This document shows, piece by piece, positions 7,915 to 13,225 of a stretch of DNA of 27,666 bases. Both the position numbers and the translations under genes were made by a program. The stretch lies in IMG/VR virus record IMGVR_UViG_3300049216_000192, positions 1-27,666 of that record; one strand, given 5' to 3'. The stretch is from a virus. The notes under the pieces were generated by a model. The model was given only the letters and a program-made list of their open reading frames with translations, did no database searches and was not told where the DNA came from. Numbering within the stretch: position 1 is the first letter of the stretch; every line of letters begins with the position of its first letter.

Positions 7915-8971
7915 TGTTGAACCTCCTCTTGCCGCCGTGTTTGCGGATTTGACCACCGAACCCCATCGGCATCTTACGCTCGTCGTCAGCCGAAGTAATA
8001 TGCTCTTCCTTCATCAAGGTCAAGGTTTCGATGGCCTCGCTGTAGTCGTCACCCAGGATAACCACAGCGGTGAAGAGTTCCTTCAGGTGGGCAATCGAGA
8101 ACTCGTCCGTATCGGCGACCCACTTATCGAGGTCGATCTTCAGGCTCTTCAGTCTATCCTCGCCGATGATGTGCTGGAAGTACAGTTTGCGGCTTTCCGG
8201 GTCGGGGTGGCCGATGAAGAACCGCTTATCGAAGCGGGACGGCCTGTTCACGATACGAGCGCCCAACTTCTCAGGATAGTTGGTGGTCGCCAGGAACACC
8301 GCCTTCTCGATCTGGTTGATGCCGTCGAGGATATTGAGGACTTCGCTCTCGCTGAACTGCTCCAGGATCGAGTCAATATCCTCCATCAACACCACGACGG
8401 GGGTATCGGGTTCGATCTCCCGGAACTTGCGCATACCCTCGTTGAACAAGGTCGGGTGGGTGAACTTGACGACCACGCCGTTCCGGTCAACCACGTCCTT
8501 CATGATGAGTTGGATCGTGCAGGATTTGCCGCTGCCCGGCGGTCCCCACATGATGATGCCACGCTTGTGGGTCAAGCCGTACTCTTTGAAGATCGCCGCC
8601 TTGTCCCAAAACTTCTGGATTTCCTCCAGAACCTTCTCGGAGTTGGTTTGCGGGAACTTCAACAGACCGACCGTAAGGACGGGAATCCGCTCGAAGTAAA
8701 TGCCGATGGTGTTGGAGTGTTGAATCTCGTACACGCCCGGCGTGATCTTGTCGGCGGTCTGGCTCGCCGGAACGAACCGCTTGCCGTCGTTCGTCGTCCA
8801 TTGGACGAGTCCCGACAAGTCTTTTTCCGCCCCCGGCTTGTCGGGCGGGGAACAGTCATCCGACATCGAAACCGGGGACTCGCCACACACGGCAGACCTT
8901 GTAAATCTGTGTTGGCTGCTATGATTCTGTAGGAGTTCGTTGAGTTTGCGGTTTTCTTCGGCTTGGGACAT
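7907..8971 (-). CDS. BCS1-like AAA+ ATPase
   Basis: A 354-aa single-module AAA+ ATPase. It has Walker A GPPGSGKS (143-150), Walker B VVVLMEDID (192-200), sensor 1 ATTN (228-231) and an arginine-finger/box VII segment NRPSRFDKRF (242-251), followed by a helical lid. The VVLMEDID, ATTNYPEKL and SRFD pattern is closest to the BCS1/Cdc48-type clade. The N-terminal 130 residues (PGVYEIQHSNTIGIYFERIPV) are likely a substrate-recognition region with no membrane segment. The start at 8971 has GGGAGG upstream. A farther upstream in-frame start is rejected because it would run through the promoter and hairpin. Role: ATP-driven remodelling of an unknown protein or complex. Confidence 0.85.
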   Translation of the reverse strand: MSQAEENRKLNELLQNHSSQHRFTRSAVCGESPVSMSDDCSPPDKPGAEKDLSGLVQWTTNDGKRFVPASQTADKITPGVYEIQHSNTIGIYFERIPVLTVGLLKFPQTNSEKVLEEIQKFWDKAAIFKEYGLTHKRGIIMWGPPGSGKSCTIQLIMKDVVDRNGVVVKFTHPTLFNEGMRKFREIEPDTPVVVLMEDIDSILEQFSESEVLNILDGINQIEKAVFLATTNYPEKLGARIVNRPSRFDKRFFIGHPDPESRKLYFQHIIGEDRLKSLKIDLDKWVADTDEFSIAHLKELFTAVVILGDDYSEAIETLTLMKEEHITSADDERKMPMGFGGQIRKHGGKRRFNSE

Positions 8972-8979
8972 TTTATGTA

Positions 8980-9005
8980 CCCTCCCAGGTGATGGAGGGA
9001 TTATA
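8980..9005 (-). promoter_or_regulatory. -10 element and ribosome-site-burying hairpin upstream of the AAA+ gene
   Basis: On the minus strand TATAAT lies at 9005-9000, with a weak TTCACT 17 bases upstream. Just downstream, CCCTCC (8999-8994) pairs perfectly with GGAGGG (8985-8980) across an eight-base loop. The second arm is the Shine-Dalgarno of the ATG at 8971, so folding would hide it. This may restrain translation of the ATPase. Confidence 0.45.
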
Positions 9006-9055
9006 AACCGAGTCGGCGGCTCAGTGAATAGCAAAATACGATAAGGATATACAAT

Positions 9056-9301
9056 ATGATTGTACAACTAGACCCGCCGATTGCGTTGGAAACTCCCAAG
9101 GGATCGGCCACGGCATATTTGGTCATTAGCGACGAGCGGGGACTGATGTGGCAGGCGTTTCTGGAGGATAGTGGCGAGTCGCACGTCTTCTCGAACCGGG
9201 AGGTATTCCAACGAAAAAAGGCAGCCAAAGCTGCCTTGAGGGATGAAGAGAAACGGGACGCCTTCTACACGAGAATGAAGATCGGCAACTTCGTGGTTTA
9301 G
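9056..9301 (+). CDS. Hypothetical protein, 81 aa
   Basis: A small soluble protein: a beta-rich N-terminus (IVQLDPPIALETPKG, AYLVISDERGLMWQAFLED) followed by a basic helical C-terminus (QRKKAAKAALRDEEKRDAF). AAGGA precedes the ATG. It is transcribed divergently from the AAA+ gene and its stop overlaps the convergent stop of the next gene. The form resembles small nucleic-acid or protein-binding phage proteins, but I do not recognise it. Confidence 0.6.
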   Translation: MIVQLDPPIALETPKGSATAYLVISDERGLMWQAFLEDSGESHVFSNREVFQRKKAAKAALRDEEKRDAFYTRMKIGNFVV

Positions 9302-9528
9302 AGCAGGATCACGTTGTTGAACGGGAGCATGAAGACGTGTTTGCCCAGCGGGGACCAGATCGTGGCCTCAAGGTCCAGCATGTAACTCTTGTTCTTCCCG
9401 TAGAACTCGTAGCCGGATATGTTGCCCGTGCAGCCGTTGAACATGCTGCCGGGCCAATTGATTTTGATCTTGGAACCGACAGGGTACTTTGCCTTCAGTT
9501 CCTTACAGGAAAGCCATACGTTTGTCAT
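9298..9528 (-). CDS. Hypothetical protein, 76 aa
   Basis: A small beta-rich protein (KYPVGSKIKINWPGSMFNGCTGNISGYEF, then YMLDLEATIWSPLGKHVFMLPFNNV). The VGSKIKI...GCTGNISGYE pattern is like an SH3-type barrel, but the similarity is only visual. AAGG lies directly before the ATG. It follows the 119-aa gene with a 13-base gap, so it is probably co-transcribed with it. Confidence 0.55.
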   Translation of the reverse strand: MTNVWLSCKELKAKYPVGSKIKINWPGSMFNGCTGNISGYEFYGKNKSYMLDLEATIWSPLGKHVFMLPFNNVILL

Positions 9529-9541
9529 GCCTTAATGTAGT

Positions 9542-9901
9542 TTACAGTTTCAAATTCTTCACGATCTCGTCCATCACTTCGTCGGCCTGCTTCTGGGACT
9601 CTTCGTTGGCTTGGTTGTTGTTGTACTGTTGAAGGGCAGCCATCAACTGACCCCGGAATTGCATCAGGCTGAAAGGACCGGATTTCGCCATTGTGTCAAC
9701 GGGGATGCGGTAGTCCTCGTACCGGAACATCTTCTTGCCGACCCAGAGATCGGTTTTGAAGTCGTCGGGTTCCTCTTTGCCGCTGGCGTCCATGACTTCG
9801 ATCAGGTCGATGAGTTCCATCAGCTTGGCGAAGGGCATTGTGAAGCTGAGATCGCCCCACTCGAAGGCTATGCCCTTGCGGACGGCGCAAACCATCACCA
9901 T
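9542..9901 (-). CDS. Hypothetical protein, 119 aa
   Basis: GGAG lies six bases before the ATG at 9901. The protein has a short beta part (GIAFEWGDLSFTMPFAKLMELIDLIEVMD), a middle YEDYRIPVDTMAKSGPFSLMQFR and a C-terminal Gln/Asn/Glu-rich helix. It starts immediately downstream of the tmRNA terminator on the same strand, so it depends on readthrough or its own promoter. No family recognised. Confidence 0.55.
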   Translation of the reverse strand: MVMVCAVRKGIAFEWGDLSFTMPFAKLMELIDLIEVMDASGKEEPDDFKTDLWVGKKMFRYEDYRIPVDTMAKSGPFSLMQFRGQLMAALQQYNNNQANEESQKQADEVMDEIVKNLKL

Positions 9902-9911
9902 TGGAGGCTCC

Positions 9912-9947
9912 GCAAAAAGAAAAAGCCCGGCAGACCCCTGCCGGGCT
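9912..9947 (-). terminator. Intrinsic terminator of the tmRNA gene
   Basis: AGCCCGGCAG (9924-9933) and CTGCCGGGCT (9938-9947) form a 10-bp GC-rich stem with a four-base loop. Read on the minus strand it is followed by TTTTTCTTTTT. It begins three bases after the mature tmRNA 3' end at 9950. Confidence 0.9.
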
Positions 9948-9949
9948 AG

Positions 9950-10303
9950 TGGAGGCGAGGGGAATCGAACCCCTGTCCAAAGCTGCTAGTGAAAAAGCCT
10001 CTACACGCTTGTCTTATCGTTCAATCTCGCCATGACCTACCACGATGAGCAAAGGTCGGTCACAGCCAGCAGAATCGAGTGTCGCCCCCGCCGTATCTGC
10101 AAGAACGGGGACCAGTGGTTATTTTGACTAAGGCTAGGCAGACGCTAAACCACGTCGCTGCCACCTAACCCTGGCGGTCAAGCCGCCATTGCGAGATCAG
10201 ACTTGCCGGTTAAGGCGTGATCGACCTTTTATACTGGCCTTGTCGATCAATCCAGTGCGTGCCACTCGTCCACGTCACACTCTGTAGAAGCCAGTTCGCC
10301 CCC
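9950..10303 (-). ncRNA. ssrA: tmRNA (transfer-messenger RNA)
   Basis: A complete 354-nt one-piece tmRNA. The 5' end GGGGGCG (10303-10297) pairs with CGCCTCC near the 3' end (one G-U pair). It is followed by AACTGGCTTCTACAG, matching the tmRNA D-region consensus. The 3' half has AAGCGTGTAGA and the T arm AGGGGTTCGATTCCCCT. The tag frame ends with codons for L-A-M-A-A and TGA (TGA at 10180-10178), and the stop sits in the loop of a TGGCGG/CCGCCA hairpin, as in known tmRNAs. With GCC at 10216 as resume codon the tag is ALTGKSDLAMAA; GAT at 10222 is an alternative. CCA is not encoded. It rescues stalled ribosomes and tags nascent proteins for proteolysis; SmpB is needed and is not in the window. 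Confidence 0.93.
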
Positions 10304-10338
10304 GAAGAGTTTCCCGGTCTTGCTGTCCCGGTAACACC

Positions 10339-10367
10339 ATACTACTACGGTTTTGGCCGGTTGTCAA
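10339..10367 (-). promoter_or_regulatory. Sigma70-type promoter of the tmRNA gene
   Basis: On the minus strand a perfect TTGACA (10367-10362) is followed after exactly 17 bases by TAGTAT (10344-10339). It lies about 35-40 bases upstream of the mature tmRNA 5' end, leaving a short leader for RNase P to remove. The TTGACA overlaps the stop codon of the preceding gene. Confidence 0.75.
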
Positions 10368-10636
10368 CCGCCGATGTAGTTTTTCTGCCCCGGTATCCGC
10401 AACTTCTCCCATTTCCCCTTCTCTGGGGCACTCACGAAGTCCCGGATGTCCTTGTACCCTGCACCCTGGATGACCTCCAGAGCCTTTTTCACGTCCCCGT
10501 CGAAGCGATTCAGGACTTGCTGCCGCTTCGTGTCAAAAGTCATGGCGTCCCGGTTGTAGCCGGTCGTGCTTGGCTCCAGGGCACTCTCGCTCACTTCTCG
10601 TTCTTTCAAGAACTCTGCAAATCGTTTGAATTCCAT
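10364..10636 (-). CDS. Small protein with the F-x-E-[WFY]-L N-terminal tag, 90 aa
   Basis: The ATG at 10636 is preceded by GGGGAG; a TTG twelve bases upstream in frame is unlikely. It begins MEFKRFAEFLKEREVSES, one of five window proteins opening with an F-x-E-[WFY]-L motif and a nearby Glu. The rest is charged and mostly helical (DTKRQQVLNRFDGDVKKALEVIQGAGY), ending in a Lys/Gly-rich tail. If the motif acts like the T4 capsid-targeting peptide, this would be an internal head protein cut after LKE or near it. It is divergent from the tagged gene at 10704. No enzymatic domain is visible. Confidence 0.65.
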   Translation of the reverse strand: MEFKRFAEFLKEREVSESALEPSTTGYNRDAMTFDTKRQQVLNRFDGDVKKALEVIQGAGYKDIRDFVSAPEKGKWEKLRIPGQKNYIGG

Positions 10637-10703
10637 ATCGCTCCCCAAGGGAATGTCTTCACGTCAATATATACCTACCGAGAACCGAATTTCGAGGTTG
10701 AAA
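10637..10703. promoter_or_regulatory. Divergent intergenic region between two tagged genes
   Basis: This 67-base gap must hold promoters for both divergent genes. It contains CAATATATACC (10665-10675), which on the minus strand reads as a TATATT -10-like element. No good -35 is visible. GAGG before the ATG at 10704 is the ribosome site for the rightward gene. Confidence 0.35.
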
Positions 10704-11288
10704 ATGCAGTTCACTGAATGGCTACACCTGTGGGAGAACCAAGAAGTATCCGGCGGCATCACATCGGCCACCGGCAACCCTGGCACGGCCAGTTACAACG
10801 TGTCTACACCCAAAGGTAGTCGAAAGTTCATCGTTCTGTTCGCCAAGAACAACGACGAACTGCACATCAACTTTCTCGGAAGCGTCAACGACGAAGAAGG
10901 TATCGACAAAAGCGTCAACGTCGGAAGCATCCTGCAAAACTTCGTCGGCGAACTCTGCCAGAAGTTCGGCCCGTTCGATCCGGCGAAGATCAGCTACAAG
11001 CCGTCCGGCGGAACCAGGACGGGATGGACCTCGGACGGGTCGGCGGTTCGTGACAGGCTGTTCCAAAGATATATACGCCAACTCCAGCAGAATATGCCGC
11101 CCATGTGTTCGTTCGCCCCGAAAAGGGCTGAATACCCAAGCGGTCCCGGACGGTCGGGCCGAGTCCCGATCTCAGCCACGTCGAGAATGCCCGCCAAGAG
11201 CAAATTCGACAACCACCCGCTCCGGGCCGCATTCAAAGGTAATGATGAAGAGTTTGCGTCCTTTTTTGGCCTTGGAAGCACTACATAA
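10704..11288 (+). CDS. Hypothetical protein with the F-x-E-[WFY]-L N-terminal tag, 194 aa
   Basis: The start is ATG 10704, with GAGG seven bases upstream. The frame is open farther left, but that part overlaps the divergent gene and lacks a ribosome site. It begins MQFTEWLHLWENQEVSGG, the shared tag with LWE as a possible cleavage-like triplet. The middle has beta-rich KFIVLFAKNNDELHINFLG and a helical NVGSILQNFVGELCQKFG. The C-terminus is basic and Pro/Ser-rich (RSGRVPISATSRMPAKSKF), which would suit DNA contact. I do not recognise a family. It is followed after 17 bases by the PspC-domain gene. Confidence 0.68.
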   Translation: MQFTEWLHLWENQEVSGGITSATGNPGTASYNVSTPKGSRKFIVLFAKNNDELHINFLGSVNDEEGIDKSVNVGSILQNFVGELCQKFGPFDPAKISYKPSGGTRTGWTSDGSAVRDRLFQRYIRQLQQNMPPMCSFAPKRAEYPSGPGRSGRVPISATSRMPAKSKFDNHPLRAAFKGNDEEFASFFGLGSTT

Positions 11289-11305
11289 CGCACAAGGAGG
11301 ATTCC

Positions 11306-11476
11306 ATGAAGAGAACCCAAGACCGTGTAATCGCTGGTGTCTGTGGAGGCATTGCCAAGGATATGGGTGTTGATCCAGTGCTTGTTCGACTGGCGTTCGT
11401 ACTCGCCTTCCTGCTCTTCGGCGTTGGCCCACTTATTTACCTCATTCTGTGGGTAATAATGGGCAATGAAGCGTAA
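11306..11476 (+). CDS. PspC-domain membrane microprotein, 56 aa
   Basis: A 56-residue protein consisting only of a PspC domain. It begins KRTQDRVIAGVCGGIAKDM, followed by GVDPVLVRLAFVLAFLLFGVG and PLIYLILWVIMGNEA, matching the family consensus throughout, including the GVCGGIA turn and one or two membrane-embedded helices. AAGGAGG lies five bases before the ATG, the strongest ribosome site in this region. PspC proteins act in envelope-stress (phage shock) responses in bacteria; full-length PspC is about twice this size, while many stand-alone domains are this short. It sits between two tagged putative virion genes on the same strand. It could protect or modulate the inner membrane during infection. 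Confidence 0.88.
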   Translation: MKRTQDRVIAGVCGGIAKDMGVDPVLVRLAFVLAFLLFGVGPLIYLILWVIMGNEA

Positions 11477-11497
11477 ATAACCCAAATGGAGACGAAT

Positions 11498-12601
11498 ATG
11501 GCCCACAAATCATTTCAGGAATACCTCGATAACAAGTCGAAGATGTCCAACACCGGCAAAGTCCAGCAGATCGCTGACTACACCGGCCCGAAAGCCGCTG
11601 CGCCCGGAAAAGAAAAGAAACACAAAGACGCCGGTGGCGAGGGGCAAAAGGGAACACCGAAGCCTTACGCCGGTGGAACCAACGCCGCCGACCCCAACAA
11701 GGGCAAGCTGGGCGACGGTTTCGCCAAGAAGGGCGACAAGGCTCTCGAATACACGCCGGGCAAAAAGACCCCGGCCACCAAGAGCAACGATCCTTCCGGC
11801 GTCCCCGGTGGCAAGAGCGTAGCCACTTGGCCGAAGACGAAGACTCAGGAGTGGATTGACCGCACCAAGGAAATGTCCCTGGCGGAATTCACCAAGGCGA
11901 TGCAGAAGCACGCCACCAAGGGTCTGGACGAATGCGCCTGCCAGAACGGAGACGTTCTGGAATCCGTCAAGACCGCCGTTGCACTCGCCAAAGCGAACAC
12001 CAGCGTCATGAACTCCCTGGTCCGTGAAATGAAGCGGAGCGGGACGTTCGGCAAGCTGGTCGCCGAGATGTTGAAGCACGAAGAAACCTACGGGGTCATC
12101 GCTCGCTTCATGGAACACGACGAGAAGTACGCCCGCCGTCTCGTTCGGGCCATGAACGAAATGGTCGGCCCACCGGCCCACAAAGACGACATCGACGAAG
12201 ACGATCCTTCCAAGCCACCGCACCCGTCCGATCACCACGGCTCCGACGATGACGATCCGATGAGCATGGGCGACGACGACATGGGTGATGACATGGGCAT
12301 GGGCGGCGATGACGACGACATGGGCATGGGTGGAGACGACGACGGAATGGGTGGGGATGACATGGGCGGCGACGATATGGGCATGGGTGGAGACGACGAC
12401 GGAATGGGCGACCCTTCGATGGGACCGCACGGTCACGGCGGCGACAAGGATTCCGACATCGCTCCGGGCAGCAAGATCATGCCGACCAAGAAAAAGAAGC
12501 CGAAGGCTCACCACCACCTGATGAGTGCCCTGAAGGATAGCCCGATGGGGCAGGACATGGGCGGAATGGGTGGCATGGGCGGCGGCGTCGGCCCGGTATA
12601 A
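11498..12601 (+). CDS. Putative internal virion protein with tag and Asp/Met/Gly-rich tail, 367 aa
   Basis: ATG 11498 has GGAG six bases upstream; ATG 11486 in the same frame has no site. The protein begins MAHKSFQEYLDNKSK, a variant of the shared F-x-E-[WFY]-L tag. Residues 15-130 are Lys/Gly/Pro-rich and probably disordered. Residues about 130-230 are helical (SLAEFTKAMQKHATKG, VREMKRSGTFGKLVAEML, KYARRLVRAMNEM) with a CAC pair. From about 235 the chain is Asp/Met/Gly-rich (repeats of GDDDMGMGG), then Lys/His-rich, and ends MGGMGGMGGGVGPV. There is no catalytic motif. A scaffold, an internal head protein or an acidic DNA-mimicking protein are all possible. A terminator follows. Confidence 0.65.
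   Translation: MAHKSFQEYLDNKSKMSNTGKVQQIADYTGPKAAAPGKEKKHKDAGGEGQKGTPKPYAGGTNAADPNKGKLGDGFAKKGDKALEYTPGKKTPATKSNDPSGVPGGKSVATWPKTKTQEWIDRTKEMSLAEFTKAMQKHATKGLDECACQNGDVLESVKTAVALAKANTSVMNSLVREMKRSGTFGKLVAEMLKHEETYGVIARFMEHDEKYARRLVRAMNEMVGPPAHKDDIDEDDPSKPPHPSDHHGSDDDDPMSMGDDDMGDDMGMGGDDDDMGMGGDDDGMGGDDMGGDDMGMGGDDDGMGDPSMGPHGHGGDKDSDIAPGSKIMPTKKKKPKAHHHLMSALKDSPMGQDMGGMGGMGGGVGPV
12265..12420 (+). repeat. Internal Asp/Met/Gly codon repeats
   Basis: A low-complexity coding stretch built from GAC/GAT, ATG and GGC/GGT codons. A unit of about 32 bases encoding MGMGGDDDGMG occurs nearly identically at 12320-12351 and 12377-12408, with shorter derivatives around them. This pattern suggests growth by slippage or unequal exchange. 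Confidence 0.75.
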
Positions 12602-12606
12602 TACTG

Positions 12607-12692
12607 ACAGTAAACTCCTCTCGCCTCTGATACATGCGCACTTGAGGGGTCTTTTGGGAACAGCCCGCCATATGGCGGGCTGTTTTCGTTTG
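12607..12692 (+). terminator. Intrinsic terminator after the Asp/Met-rich gene, possibly tandem
   Basis: The main element is a perfect palindrome, CAGCCCGCCATATGGCGGGCTG (12661-12682 with minimal loop), followed by TTTTCGTTTG. A weaker hairpin just before it (ACTCCTC near 12614 with GAGGGGT near 12645, then CTTTT) may be a first terminator. From here to the next gene (12693-12733) I see only AT-rich sequence with CTATATACC. Confidence 0.8.
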
Positions 12693-12747
12693 TAGCTACC
12701 TCCCCTATATACCTGTAGCCCTAAGTCATACATGGAGGTATGCAAAA

Positions 12748-13194
12748 ATTGAGATTATAGATCAGATGATGGACCATCTGAAAAACTTCGTTGAAAAGCC
12801 GAGTGCCGCTTTCAACAACTTGCCGGTTTGTCCATTCGCAAAAAAGGCAAGGAACTCAGGGAAGATCGAGTTTTTCGTACACTCACTGGTGCTAAGAGCG
12901 CCCCTGTACGAACGGATAGAACAGTTCAACGCCCAGGACTTTTACGAGACGCTGTGGCTGATTCACCCGAACTGCATCATCAACTCCTACGAGACGGACA
13001 AGATATGCGACGAATTGAGTGATAAGTACGGGCCGGACTTGCAGTTCTTTTCGGGCCACCCGGAATCGAACTTCCAGATGAACGGCATTTACACCCGACG
13101 GGAGCCGTACCCGAACATCATCGTCCAGAAGACTTCCTTGTTGATTAAGAAGGAAGCCAAACTGAAAGGGACTCGGTACTACGACCAGAAGTAA
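12748..13194 (+). CDS. CPFAK-motif phage protein, about 142-148 aa
   Basis: The first ATG in frame is 12766, but it has no ribosome site at a normal distance. A GGAGG at 12734-12738 lies nine bases before an in-frame ATT at 12748, so an ATT start giving six extra residues is possible. The protein contains NNLPVCPFAKKARNSGKIEFFV near its N-terminus and then a helical and beta mixture ending LLIKKEAKLKGTRYYDQK. The CPFAKKA motif seems familiar from uncharacterised phage proteins, but I know no function. It is followed by a terminator shared with the convergent LeuRS gene. Confidence 0.7.
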   Translation: MEIIDQMMDHLKNFVEKPSAAFNNLPVCPFAKKARNSGKIEFFVHSLVLRAPLYERIEQFNAQDFYETLWLIHPNCIINSYETDKICDELSDKYGPDLQFFSGHPESNFQMNGIYTRREPYPNIIVQKTSLLIKKEAKLKGTRYYDQK

Positions 13195-13197
13195 AAG

Positions 13198-13219
13198 AAG
13201 CCCGGCGAAAGCCGGGCTT
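13198..13219. terminator. Bidirectional intrinsic terminator
   Basis: AAGCCCGGC (13198-13206), loop GAAA, GCCGGGCTT (13211-13219). A T-rich run follows on the plus strand, and TTCTTTTAC follows on the minus strand. It lies between two convergent genes and probably serves both. Confidence 0.85.
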
Positions 13220-13225
13220 TGTCGT

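Noticed and set aside
9950-10089. A 140-base tRNA-like unit, because a second GGGGGCG at 10089 also pairs with the 3' acceptor CGCCTCC
   Set aside because: The GGGGGCG at 10303 is followed by a far better tmRNA D-region, and only that 5' end includes the tag frame and the stop-codon hairpin.
10665-12711. A phage-specific promoter motif ATATACC seen at about 10668, 12703 and 24069
   Set aside because: At 24069 it is explained as the reverse complement of a sigma70 -10 element, and the other two lack shared flanking sequence. Three copies are too few.
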